Origin: Haliclystus octoradiatus
Lineage: Eukaryota; Cnidaria; Staurozoa; Stauromedusae; Haliclystidae
DNA length: 64,000 nt
Direction of reading: 5' to 3'
Assembly: GCA_916610825.1 (NCBI GenBank)
Contig: OU744449.1
Location: 186,001 to 250,000, forward strand
A program made the translations under genes and the position numbers. The notes beneath the pieces were generated by a model that saw only the letters and a program-made list of their open reading frames with translations, was not told the origin of the DNA and made no database searches. Shown piece after piece: positions 8,914-19,829 of this stretch (the first letter of the stretch is position 1; the number at the start of each line of letters is the position of its first letter).

Positions 8914-11632
8914 TTAGTGAGATGCGATCTTGTTGGATGACGATGATGTCTTTGTGCGATGCGCGGATTTAACTTTATTTAAATGACGTCTTAACTGTCG
9001 ACCAGTCTACAACAGCAGAATAAAATAGGAAATAAAATATGGTATTTGTTATCATCGGCCGTAGTCATTACTCCAAATCAGTGGCGCTTACCTTTTTATG
9101 TTTGTTGTCTATCTTTGACTGCAAACAAACAAACAAATCATAATAAACACTCGATTATACATTATTATGTATTTCACACAGTCACATTATAGGAATGTGT
9201 CGTCCCTCTTTCGCCTAACATATTTCTACTTTATCCGCATTATCCGCGTACCTTTTTGAATGACATTGACGGGTAAGATCCTCCTTCGTCACCAATCAAT
9301 TGACTGGATTCGAGACCATTCATTAGTTGTTGAGCCCCACCTCCTCCTTGACTGAATTGAGCCCCAGCATTTTGTCCAGGGTCACTCCCTTGCTCTGATG
9401 CCCCTGCCTGTTGGTCTTGGCCTGGAGCTGCGTCGTTTGTAACTGTTGACATAAAACTTGGGTTGAATTGTCTGTTGACTGCATTGCCTTCTAGTTGCAT
9501 TGTCATCCCACCTGTTAATATATGATAATTTACGATAATAATGTCATACTTTAACTCCTATACAGTGACATTAGATGGATCGTTCCTATGGTTACCTTGA
9601 ATTTCTTGACTTGGGCCCACTGCTTGAGAAGATTCACTGCCCTGTCCTTGGCCCGCGCCTTGGGCAGCTGCAGCTGTCAGCGCTTCAAGACTACCAGAAT
9701 TATCACCTCCTCCTCCTCCTCCTCCTTGGAATCCTCCCTGCTCTTGCGGTGCTCCAGTGTCTCCTAATCCCGTGCCAGCTGCCAGGGCTGCTGCTAAGGG
9801 ATCACCTGGACTGCCGGGAACAATCCCTCCTCCTGGGAAGGGGCTACGAGCTCCATTCGATGCTTTGTTCTCCCCATCAACGGACACTTGGCCCATGCTA
9901 CTCTGTGTTGCTTTGGCTATCTCGTCTTGTATTTGAGTGAGTTCACGATTGCTTTCAGTTGATATCAATGCGTTGTAACTCTTGGATAGGAAATAAAGTT
10001 GAATTAGAAAGAACATGCAATGAGATGATTACGTGGATCTCAGTAGCGTCAGTTCAATTTTGCAATACCTGCATTTCCTGAGATGCCTGCTCTTTAGGTG
10101 ACATGCTTGATGTTGACCCAGTGGCAGTACCCATCGGTGTTGTTGTCTTTGTTTTGGCTTCAGAATAATCTTCATTTGGTTCATACGTCTCGCCATTGTT
10201 AAATTTTCTCTCTTGCTCAGCCTCCATTGCAAGACGGTCTTCTAGCTTTGTATCCTCTCTATATGAAGATGCGGCGCCATTTTGAGCTGCAAATAGGAAA
10301 GCGTACAGGTAATGTCACGTGACTGTATGACTGCATTCTCAGATAGAGTGCATGTGAAGGCAGTGATTAATACCACAACATCAGTCATCTCTTAATTTAC
10401 TATGCTTAACTTGATCTCATTTCTATCCTCTAGTGAACATCAGTCATCTCTTAATTTACTATGATTAACTTGATCTCATTTCTATCCTCTAGTGAACCTC
10501 TACTTAAGACAACTCAATACAAACTGATTGAAACCCTTTTGCCCAGACCTCTTCCTCTTACTTAATATCCAACTCACTTAAACTGCTCAGATCCAGTCCT
10601 CCTGTTTGGCTTGGTGACTTATGCGGCAGACTCTTTTTCCCTTGAGTTGCGGATCCAGATTCCATTTTGTTGTTATTCCGTAGACGGTGCTTTAATCGAT
10701 CTGGAAACAAAAGAGAGGAATCTTGGTTGGAAGCTCATCAAACGTTGTCATCGTGATCAATGATATAACCGGAGGCCAACGTACCCGCGACCATTTTGCG
10801 CTGAAATCTTAGAACTAAGTTACTCAGCCGTTTTGCCATCTCAGCTACTTTGCTTTTAGATGGGGAGTTCTCTTTTACTTTTTGTGGGGGCGATGTGCTG
10901 CTGCGTGTCTCCCCTTGAATGGCGGTGGTTGTTGTAGTTGCTGTAGTTGAATCACTCGCAACAGCCACGTGGCTAGGTTGATCAGACTTTTGTTTTAGTT
11001 CAATTTGTGATTGGTCAGTAGAGCTGACAGCAATGGTTGAATTACTAACGGAAGGTTTCTCCGTTTTAGAACTGTCCTTATCAGCCGCCTCTGTTGATTT
11101 TGTCTCCTTTGTTGAATTGCCTTCTTCTTTCCTCAGTTTCTCTGCTGCTTTAAGAGACTCCTTTTCAGCTTTGTCCAGAGCCTCTTTTACTTGCTGTTCG
11201 CCAGATTTACCAGAAACGACTGTCAGAGGCGAGCAAGTCACTACGAGGCAAAGTGAGACCCTCGTTATCAAGCATCAGTATGTCGTTGTTCTGCCGCATA
11301 AATCTACACCCTCTGTCTGAGAGGACTGGATCAGCTAATACTATCTTTGCTAGACCGTCTAATCGTAATTAACGTAGTTCCGTATTTGTCAGTCTGTGTA
11401 GCGTCTACGGTATAATATTAATACTGGATGTGTCTGATGACTTATCTTGAATGGGATTAAACACTTTATTACATACTATATTTCACCTGTAGATAATTAT
11501 TAGCTAAATGTAGTATTTTCGTTGTAGTACAATCAGTTGAGCGAATGAATGTCTTTATTATAATCGTTAATAGTTACCTTGGAGAAGCATGGCGAGTGCT
11601 AGTACCATGGCAACCATACTGCCTTTCTTCAT
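8914..11632 (-). CDS. Predicted secreted low-complexity protein, 522 aa, seven exons
   Basis: Exons (minus strand) 11578-11632, 10785-11219, 10578-10700, 10069-10286, 9596-9980, 9252-9511 and 8914-9006 join with consistent phases at GT-AG sites into one 522-codon frame. The start MKKGSMVAMVLALAMLLQ followed by VVSG is a clear signal peptide. Next comes an acidic and lysine-rich charged segment (EALDKAEKESLKAAEKLRKE), a Ser/Thr-rich stretch, then Gly/Gln/Ala-rich low-complexity sequence with a run of seven glycines, and finally a basic tail of 30 residues (TGRQLRRHLNKVKSAHRTKT then SSSSN). No cysteine-rich or enzymatic domain is visible. I do not recognise the family; the composition would suit an extracellular matrix or mineral-associated protein, which is inference only. 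The gene starts 445 bp from the divergent secreted-protein gene at 12078. Confidence 0.7.
9178..9234. repeat. ~50-bp dispersed repeat, second copy near 52.21 kb
   Basis: The core CACATTATAGGAATGTGTCG plus about 30 bp downstream recurs, with a few mismatches, at about 52209-52268. Here it lies in the last intron of the 522-aa secreted-protein gene. The family is not identified. Confidence 0.6.
10380..10497. repeat. Tandem duplication, 59-bp unit x2
   Basis: Two adjacent 59-bp copies (10380-10438 and 10439-10497) differ at one position (C/A). They lie in the intron between exons 3 and 4 of the secreted-protein gene. The near-identity implies a recent duplication. Confidence 0.85.
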
Positions 11633-12077
11633 TTTACAGATGTTTAATCGTTCAATTTTCTTATTGCATAGTTATCGTCATGTTAGTAATTTTCATTTTA
11701 AATCGTTCGACTTAAAGTCTTTCTGTTTGCAAAATAATCAAAATGCAGCCGTGGACCACCGATGACGTCAATTGCTACGGGATCACTAGACCGGAGATCA
11801 TGAATCAGTGTTTATGGTTTGGGCAGTATAAACAAAATAACATTGCACACATAAGAGGGCGGCCTCGTTCAAAATACGACAAATCTACGTCACGTGATTC
11901 ACTGATTGTCTAGCCAAGCGTGTAATCGAGGTAGATTTTGATTTGCTTCGACACTGGCCTGCTAGTTAATGTGGAATAATTAAGCTTGCAAAGTTTCTTG
12001 TGTGAACGGATTAAAACATGTCTCATAGATAAAAAAAAACACTACAACATCTGGATAGTGCCATTGCTCGGCTGACT
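11633..12077. promoter_or_regulatory. Shared intergenic region of two divergent secreted-protein genes
   Basis: These 445 bp separate the start codons of two divergently transcribed genes whose products both begin with signal peptides. It must contain both promoters and 5' UTRs. No canonical TATA element could be assigned with confidence. Confidence 0.45.
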
Positions 12078-13018
12078 ATGCTGAGTAGCAGACTGATGAT
12101 CGTGTTACCATGGTTATGGTTGGTGGTCTTGACGCGGGAGTTGGCAACCGGAATGTTGCAGGGTGCGTGAGGATTATATACGCTAACATCAGTGCTACAG
12201 TTTCGTTTGATTCAGCAGTTAGTTTATGTCTTTGATTTATTGTTGGTTAACAGAAACTGAAGACATCAACGAAACAAATGCAGAGGAATTCGGTTTGTAA
12301 AATAATAAACATTTTAATCCACACACTTACAACATTTATCAATTATATTTAGTATTTGTTTTCATCTATTTCATTAGATAAACTCAAAGAACTACTTGGC
12401 AGAGCTGTAGGAGATGGTATGTCAAGTCTTTTCTTGTTTATATCTAGGTGTACATTAGCCTGCGCGCAGACCCAAATCTTTTGTCTATGATTAGTACGGT
12501 CTGCGTAATATCGTAAGAAAGCTTGTTGTTCATCAGCCAATCGCTAGCGAGTTCTGCAAAACTAGAACCAGATCGTGATTGATTCAGTCCAGCGCAAGCT
12601 TTCTTACAATATTACGCAGATTCTACTAATCATAAAAAAGATTTGGGTTTGCGCACAGGCTAGGTGTATATATGCATCACTTGTAAACCTAGTCCAAATG
12701 TAAATCTCTATCGTTGCAGCAAATGCAGCCAGAGCAATAATCGGAACAGTACGCCACACCCGTCCGAAATTGCAATGTCCAGAGGTGTTGACAAAGGATG
12801 TCACTATGGAAACCATTCAGCGATGTCCCCATTTGAAAACAGTTGCGGTTGCGAACAGAGCGAAGACTGTGGCCAAATTAATCAGTTCACGCCATCAACA
12901 GAAAACCCCGTCGTCTGCTCAATTAAATTCACAAACAGAAACTTTGAAGTTGGCCATCTTAGACATGGCGAAGATGGAAGGACCTCTACCAGACTTGAAT
13001 GTAAGGCCAAATGCCTAG
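12078..13018 (+). CDS. Predicted small secreted protein, 153 aa, four exons
   Basis: Exons 12078-12162, 12254-12292, 12378-12416 and 12720-13018 all join in phase 1 at GT-AG introns and end in TAG. The N-terminus MLSSRLMIVLPWLWLVVLT is a signal peptide, probably cut near the following RELATG. The mature part is acidic at first (TEDINETNAEEF), then likely helical (KLKELLGRAVGD), then basic, with only two cysteines (QCPEV, RCPHL) that could form one disulfide. Exons 2 and 3 are both 39 bp. No known domain is recognised. A 207-bp inverted-repeat element sits in the last intron. The gene is divergent from the 522-aa secreted-protein gene and convergent with the SDR gene, whose stop codon is 47 bp downstream. 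The short exons make this model less certain than the larger genes. Confidence 0.6.
12456..12662. mobile_element. 207-bp TIR element (MITE), TAGCC...GGCTA ends
   Basis: Terminal inverted repeats of about 75 bp start TAGCCTGCGCGCAG and end CTGTGCGCA on the complementary arm, with imperfect pairing inside. It is flanked by 9-bp direct repeats, GGTGTACAT at 12447-12455 and GGTGTATAT at 12663-12671 (8 of 9 identical). The interior is non-coding. The end sequence and duplication length match the 804-bp family at 14956 and 32617. A 9-bp duplication fits Mutator-like elements, but no transposase is present to confirm this. Confidence 0.8.
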
Positions 13019-13065
13019 GTAAGAATGGAAGATTGTGTCTAGATCATCAAAGTGATATCCAGCTT

Positions 13066-16000
13066 TCAATTCTTCCTCTTTTGTGGCGATCTCATTGGCT
13101 TACAGTCTTTGTAAAAGAGGCCACTGATTGAGTCATTTGGAAGAGAGGCACAGAAGACTGGTGTTATTGCACCTGAAAGAAAAGGAGCATTAAAACCAAG
13201 AAATCATCTACATCACATAATGATTGAATGTGAGGTTATCATACCATCTGCAGCGGAGAGAGGGGCCTTTTCCCCGCCCATTTCTGTTTTCACCCAACCA
13301 GGACAGCACTAGAAATGTAAAAGAAAAGAACAACCAAAATAAGTACATTTCTAAAAGAGGCAATTAAATTATTGATGGAATTGACAAAAAACAAACCGAG
13401 CTAACGATGACATCATTACGAGATCCAATGGCAAATTCTATGGCCTGGACACGAGCGAGGGCATTGACAGCCACTTTGGACACTGAATATGCTAATTAGG
13501 AAAATCAAAAGTTGAATTTATTGTTTTGGGTGATGATCGACATAATATTTGATTATTGGATAGATACAAACCTGCAGGCACCCAATCGTTTTCACTCTGC
13601 TTTGGCCAGCCTCTATCCACATAGCTACCATCTTTGGAGGCACTACATAAGAACAGAGAGAGTGATGAGGGAGATGAAAATATAGCTGAAATCAGCATCT
13701 GCTGTGTAGCACAAAAACACCTACTTGAGATAGGACGTCATGAGTTGAACTAATGCATCAGATGTTTCAATGCCATTCATTTCCTGTCTCAGCTCCTTAC
13801 TCAAACAAGACAGCTTAGCCAATATAGATGACATGTGAACAACCCTAGTGTAGAGACATAAGCATGATATTCATTATGAACCACACCAAATAAATAATGA
13901 TTGAACAATTTAGTGGCGTGTAACCTTGAGTTAAGATTCATAAGTGGGAACATGATCTTGCAAATATTAACAATAGAAAATAGATTTGTGTTTAAAGTCA
14001 ATCTGACTTGTTCTGCATAAGACATTTGCGTTTCCTGCAAACAATAAAACAATAACATACTATCAGTAAATAATGATAATAATAACAATAAAGGAGGATG
14101 CCTCAAATGAATGCACAATTTCATACCTTGATATAGGATGGCTTGTGCATGACGCCAGCATTGTTAATTAGAATATCAAGGCCCCCGAAGTTGTCTTTAA
14201 TTTCATTGGCTGCTGTCTGTATGTCTTCATGTGAGTTGACATCAAGGTGCATGTGCAAAGATGGAATACCGTCTTTTTGCAAAACTAAACAGGCTTCTTT
14301 TATCTTTGAACTATCTCGACCTTTAAACCAAACACAATGTACTGACATCAATTACAACATCAAGTTAGCCATATTGAAGGGGGGCTATTAATTAGCTGAG
14401 TATTGAATTAAATTTGAAATAAATAATTTAACAACATTGATGATTTAATGTAACTTTTGCTTGATCTCAAAATCGTTAGATGTGCCATATTGCAGGGAAG
14501 GCTGTAGTTTACCCGAAAGCTGTATGTCATTATGAATTCTGCTCTGGCCTTCTGAAATCTTAGATTCTAGACTATCATCTTTTGTCAGAGCCTTTTTGTA
14601 TATTAAACCCCCGTAGGAGGGTTGTATATGACCCACTGGAGGGAAGGCTGTATGATGAATGGGATCCCATTGGAGGGGATTTGTTAGATTACGGTAGGTT
14701 TGTATGTGACCAACTGGAGGGAAGGTCGTGTGTGACCCGTTGGAGGGGACCTGTTCCAAAATAACCACTTCTAGGTGTTTCATGTCTCACAGCATTCAAA
14801 CTCATCATTCACATCATTATGATATGTTAACCCATGCACTACCTAGGTCAAATTTGGCGAAAAAAGCCACTCATCTAGAAATAGGGTGCCTTCGGTAGGG
14901 CGTCACCGTCTCTAGAAATAGAGGAGTGGTATGGGTGCCTTCGGTAGGGCGACACTAGCCTCACTCCATCACGGCCCTCATTTCCGCACGGCGCTCCAGT
15001 GAGGGCCTAATAAAATTTAAGGTTAAAAAGTGTGCCAGAAACCAAAAATATGGTGTGCCCAATCACAGCGCACCTTGGTGTCATGTGAGTTACAGTCGGC
15101 CCATCGAAGAACAAAACAACGAGGTGTGAACAAGAATTGAAATTTGCGGAATTCAGCTATTTTGAATTTCAACATTTTGTAAACAAACTGTTGAAGAAAA
15201 CTAAAAAAAGTCAAGTTTATGGTATTATTTTGGATCAAATTGGAGCAACAGAATTATAAATAATAGATTACATTATCTCGAAGGACTGTATGAACATCAT
15301 GAAGACCTTTTGTGGGCGTAGAATACAAAATAAAAGCAGAAAACATCATTTTGACGGAGCGATCGCCATCGTTGGAAAATTGTAAGCACTTCTGTCGTTT
15401 TGAATCATGATTTAAATAATCAAAATCAAAGAAATATTCAAAATTTAAAATCAATTCTCCAACATACAGCATTACTCTGATTCAAAATTCCATTTCTCCG
15501 TAGATATATAATTAAAAATTGACAATATGACAGAATAAGCGATCGAAATATAAACTTTGAAAATGATTCAAGCAAGTTTGTTTACATTATTAGTGTTTTA
15601 TTCACCAACCAGCGCTCGATAAAAATTCACGTGATACAAAGGTGCGCTGTGATTGGGCACACCATATTTTTGGTTTCTGGCACACTTTTTAACCTTAAAT
15701 TTTATTAGGCCCTCACTGGAGCGCCGCGTGGAAATGAGGGCCATGATGGAGTGAGGCTAGGGCGACACCGTCTCTAGAAATAGAGGAGTGGTATGGGTGC
15801 CTTCGGTAGGGCGACACTGTCTCTAGAAATAGAGGAGTGGTATGGGTGCCTTCGGTAGGGCGACACCGTCTCTAGAAATAGAGGAGGGGTATGGGTGCCT
15901 TCGATAGGGCGGGTGTTGTAAATACTTGTTACCAAAGTAACGCGTTACTCGTTATTTTTAGAGTAATTTTAGGAGTAATTAGTTACTTTTTTGAGAAAAG

Positions 16001-19000
16001 TAATCAGTAATTTAATTGATTACCTTTTGAAGTAACGAGTATTATTAAAGAGGAAGTAATTGACGTTACTTTTCAAATTACTTTTATGATTACAAAATAT
16101 TTGCTTTGTTGTCTTGTGATAATTTTCAAAGGCGTTTCTGTCACTTAGTTCCGCTTTTGATTGTTCTGTCTGCGATGCAATCTCACATTATTTGCAGCAC
16201 TTACGAGAGATATTCAAACCAGGCAAATTGTGTAACACATGACCAATAAACCCTATCCCCTATCCTATTCTTCTCTGTTCTGAAATTGTTCTGTTGACGA
16301 TCAATAGTTTGTCATTTATTATTTGAGTTAGTTGCGAATATTAAAAAGACGAAATATTTATGGCATCAAGAGATTGATCCAACAAAAATGAACCATTTTG
16401 ATAAATCAAATGAAACCATTTTTTGGCAATTTTTATTAAAAACTCTACAACGTCAATTATCTGCTGCTGCAGTCGCCAGTATTAAATTAAAAATATTAAA
16501 TTGATCGAAGTTTTCAGCACTAACCAGGCAATGTTAAAAGTTCCCGGTAAGTTTCATTCGATATCAGTCTATTTAAATTATATAATATTGATATTTGATA
16601 AGCTATTGCAAGTTGTGTAGCCTACCATGCAATGTTTGCCTTGTGTTTTGTGGCTGTAGCCTGTAGACCACGATGTGGAATTAAAAGTGAAATGTAGACC
16701 AGGCTTAGATGTGAGCAATGACCATGGGCTATTAATTCTATTATATCTACAACTACATACATAATCCTTATCCTAGAGGTTGCTCTTCATTTTGATGCAC
16801 TGTCAGAACCAGACCAGCAGTTGTGTTTGTTGGCACTATAGGACGATTTGATTTTAGAATGTAATGTATATAAGATAATTTCGATATGATGCTGGACACT
16901 TGACAGGGTATATAGGGATGATAGTTTGAAAGGCTATACACCATATGACATGCATTCATGCAGTACCAAGCTCTTGACTTTTAATTGCGTCATACAGTCA
17001 TTGGAATTAATACATAGTGTGATACTAAACCTTTGTTGTACTAAAGTGCATGATAAAATATCTGTTCAATCCTTAGTTATCATGCCTATGTTGTGTGTGG
17101 ATTTATGGAATGCATGTTGTACTCATTTTCTTCAATATTTCAAATTTAGTGACCTTATCTTGCGTAAAACGGTACCAGCCATTTGTATTTTTGAGGATTT
17201 GTTTATTATTACTGACAGAAGAATATTTAGAAAATGTTATTTAATTTTTCATTGTAGGGTTGTGAAAAAAGAACACTGCTGATATTCCTATTTATTATGC
17301 AGCTCATGCATCCTAGCTTGCAATCAAAACAATCACCTTTTCTGATACAGATGCCTGGGGAAATGAGCATCTGATCATGCATAAGATAAAATATCATCAA
17401 TCATAATCCAACCTTTTGACTTGAGGAAACAATAATTTCTACTTCTGTGCACTGTACTCATTACAATTTTTCTCAGAAACTATTTGAAAACCTCCTGCCT
17501 AGCTTGCAAACGAAAGTAATTTGACTGTGCCTGCATCATTTATTTGACTTTTCAGATATCTAATTAAACATAAATGTGAGATATGCATACAGTTGCTAAT
17601 ATAAAATTACGTATTTACAGTATTTCTCACTAAGTCACATATCATTTGTTCACTATCAACATCATTTCCCCCATTAGTCTGTCAAAGCTTTAATTCTTAT
17701 TCAGAATTCATAGTTTTCCACTTTTAACTTGATTTACCTTTTGTGACGCCTATATAGTAGATATTCTGAAGAAGTGCAAATACCCATCAAGTGGTCAGAT
17801 GATAGAAAATGATAGGCTTTTGCTTACCCGAATATCTTAATATCAATTTGAGAATGCTGCGATGGGTAAAGCTTTAATATCAATATAGCATAGTCATGTT
17901 GGTAAAAAAAATTCCAATATCACTACACAACAGGTAATATACGGTATGTGGGTTTACAGATAGATACTACATTGATATACTGATATTTTTAATTAATTCT
18001 GAGCAACAATAACTGAATGGAAACTCTCGATGGATTAAAAACATTTATTTTAGGGTCCGTTATTTGGTTTTGGAATTCTATATCCTTGTAATGTAATTAT
18101 TGCAAGCTCCTGCGAGTCTACACTGATACATTGTATTTGCTTCTTCTTGTCTTCTTGTATGTAAACATTCATTACCATGTTTTTCCTGGGACAGGAGTGT
18201 TTATATAATTGTGTATGCTTACTATTTCCTGTGTCAATGTCTGTGTAATACTACTACTAACTGCATCTTATACTTATAAAATATATTTTGATTTGGCATG
18301 AATTTAGATGATAATAAATATGGAGAAAATAATGCACCTTCTGGGAACAGTGTACAGTTACACAGTATAATACTACTTCACTCTTCAGTCTCCTCATGCA
18401 ATTTTTACTGAATGGGGATAAGGAATTCAATGCAATACCTCTACCAGGGAAATTTGACTACGTGAAATTATGATATAAGCAGTCATCAATATTGATCATC
18501 AAATCCAGTTTTGGCATCATATCATGTGAAGACCAGTCACTTATCCTAGGTTCATTTTACCTATTGAAATGTTAGTGGCGAGAGTCGATTCATGTTTGTA
18601 ACACAGCTATACCTGTAACTACCTTAATAGCTATACCATTACTGGTACTTGTCATTTTGCATGCCTGACCATCCAGCCTGTAATTCAGATACGGAACTGT
18701 AAAAACCCATGTTAATTTCGCTAGACTCTGCCACTCTGTGAACTGAATAGCTCTGTGAACTATTTGACCGACCAGCCAATAAATCAGATAAAACAGTAAA
18801 AACTCCTGCTAATTTCGTTGGACGGTCAAATAGTTCACAGAGCTATTTGACCGTCCAGCCTTTACATCAGATAAATAACAGTAAAAACCATGTTGATTTC
18901 GTTGGACGGTCAAAAAGTTCATGGATCTATTTGACCGTCCAGCCTTTACATCAGATAAATAACAGTAAAAACCATGTTGATTTCGTTGGACGGTCAAATA

Positions 19001-19829
19001 GTTCATGGATCTATTTGACCGTCCAGCCTTTACATCAGATAAATGACAGTAAAAACCATGTTGATTTCGTTGGACGGTCAAATAGTTCATGGATCTATTT
19101 GACCGTCCAGCCTTTACATCAGATAAATGACAGTAAAAATCATGTTGATTTCGTTGGACGGTCAAATAGTTCATGGATCTATTTGACCGTCCAGCCTTTA
19201 CATCAGATAAATGACAGTAAAAACCATGTTGATTTCGTTGGACGGTCAAATAGTTCATGGATCTATTTGACCGTCCAGCCTTTACATCAGATAAATGACA
19301 GTAAAAACCATGTTGATTTCGTTGGACGGTCAAATAGTTCATGGATCTATTTGACCGTCCAGCCTTTACATCAGATAAATGACAGTAAAAACCATGTTGA
19401 TTTCGTTGGACGGTCAAATAGTTCGCAGAGCTATTTGACCGTCCAGTCTGTAAATTTGTTCCGGATATGAAACTCAATTGACTTCTGATTGGTCAACATC
19501 AACAATCAGATTATTTAATATGACCTACTGCGCATGCGTATAACTGGACGGTCAAATAGCCGTGGCGTAAATTGATATATAGGAAGAAGCCAAAAGAAGT
19601 TAAAGAACAACATGTTAAAATAAATATATAGCCTACATGGAACTCATGGAAGGCAAATTATAATAGTTGCTGCTCTAGTATAAATTGTTCTTGTAGAGTA
19701 GAGTAGATATTCTAACCAGATCGGAGAAATTTCAATACCTGCCATTATGACGTATCCTCCATCGTTCTTCATTTCTCTCCCCAATCGCCTAGCTATTTCC
19801 AAACCAATGCCTCTATTTGCGCCTGTTAC
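13066..19829 (-). CDS. CBR1: Carbonyl reductase 1-like short-chain dehydrogenase (first exon not found)
   Basis: Eight exons join in consistent phase: 19739-19829, 14127-14320, 13925-14034, 13725-13844, 13572-13642, 13397-13491, 13245-13308 and 13066-13172. The first begins VTGANRGIGLEIARRLGRE, the TGxxxGxG NADP(H)-binding motif. Exon 2 has LDILINNAGVMHK (NNAG). Later come VVHMSSI (catalytic Ser), RGWPKQ, AYSVSKVAVNALARV (YxxxK) and CCPGWVKTEMGG. The WP-to-YxxxK spacing and the CCPGWV motif are typical of CBR1, a cytosolic NADPH-dependent carbonyl reductase acting on quinones, prostaglandins and other ketones. Compared with CBR1 only the few residues before VTG are missing; no first exon could be placed. 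A 5.4-kb intron separates the first two exons found and carries transposons and satellites. The tail ends SPQKRKN. Confidence 0.85.
14470..14762. repeat. Degenerate minisatellite (GACCNACTGGAGGGAAGG-like)
   Basis: In the large intron of the SDR gene. Units containing variants of GTGACCAACTGGAGGGAAGG recur irregularly between about 14600 and 14760. Copies are diverged and spacing is uneven. Confidence 0.45.
14856..15912. repeat. 48-bp minisatellite interrupted by a TIR element
   Basis: Units of about 48 bp (TCTAGAAATAGAGGAGTGG then TATGGGTGCCTTCGGTAGGG and CGACACCG) lie at about 14866-14955 and 15760-15912. The two blocks are one array split by the 804-bp element at 14956-15759. The lead-in AAAAGCCACTCATCTAGAAA also occurs near 21315, and a diverged form near 26940, so the array grew from a dispersed repeat. 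Confidence 0.75.
14956..15759. mobile_element. 804-bp TIR element, copy 1 (9-bp TSD GGGCGACAC)
   Basis: Long terminal inverted repeats of about 125 bp begin TAGCCTCACTCCATCACGG, with the complement ending at 15759. The 9-bp sequence GGGCGACAC is present exactly at both sides (14947-14955 and 15760-15768). The interior is AT-rich without a transposase frame. A second copy is at 32617-33422. A non-autonomous element of Mutator-like type is the best guess from the duplication length. Confidence 0.9.
15913..16095. repeat. GTAAC/GTTAC-rich segment, transposon-terminus-like
   Basis: The segment contains AAAGTAACGCGTTACTCG and many further GTTACT/AGTAAC motifs in both orientations. Such clustered motifs are familiar from the subterminal regions of hAT-type DNA transposons. 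The other end of the element was not found. Confidence 0.35.
16096..18741. other. Intron sequence of the SDR gene without visible features
   Basis: AT-rich, non-repetitive-looking DNA inside the 5.4-kb intron. Frames here are short and lack recognisable motifs. Confidence 0.5.
18742..19559. repeat. 84-bp satellite array with palindromic junctions
   Basis: CTATTTGACC recurs at 18760, 18843, 18927, 19011, 19095, 19179, 19263, 19347 and 19431, a period of 84 bp (83 once). Each unit starts with CTATTTGACCGTCCA and ends with its complement TGGACGGTCAAATAG, followed by a 9-bp spacer, usually TTCATGGAT. Every junction can therefore form a 15-bp-stem hairpin. A lone right end, TGGACGGTCAAATAG, lies at 19545-19559, so the array may be an internally amplified element about 800 bp long with these 15-bp ends as its terminal repeats. 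Because 84 is a multiple of 3, both strands are open; those frames are not genes. Confidence 0.85.

Noticed and set aside
12664-13131. 155-codon plus-strand frame with several cysteines
   Set aside because: It overlaps, in another frame, the terminal exon of the 153-aa gene, whose frame fits three upstream exons in phase.
18809-19477. Two overlapping ~210-220-codon frames on opposite strands with 28-residue repeats
   Set aside because: The 84-bp satellite unit is divisible by three and lacks stops on both strands; no coding features beyond that.
18742-19559. CRISPR-like appearance of regular repeats
   Set aside because: The genome is animal, and the whole unit repeats including what would be spacers; no variable spacers.
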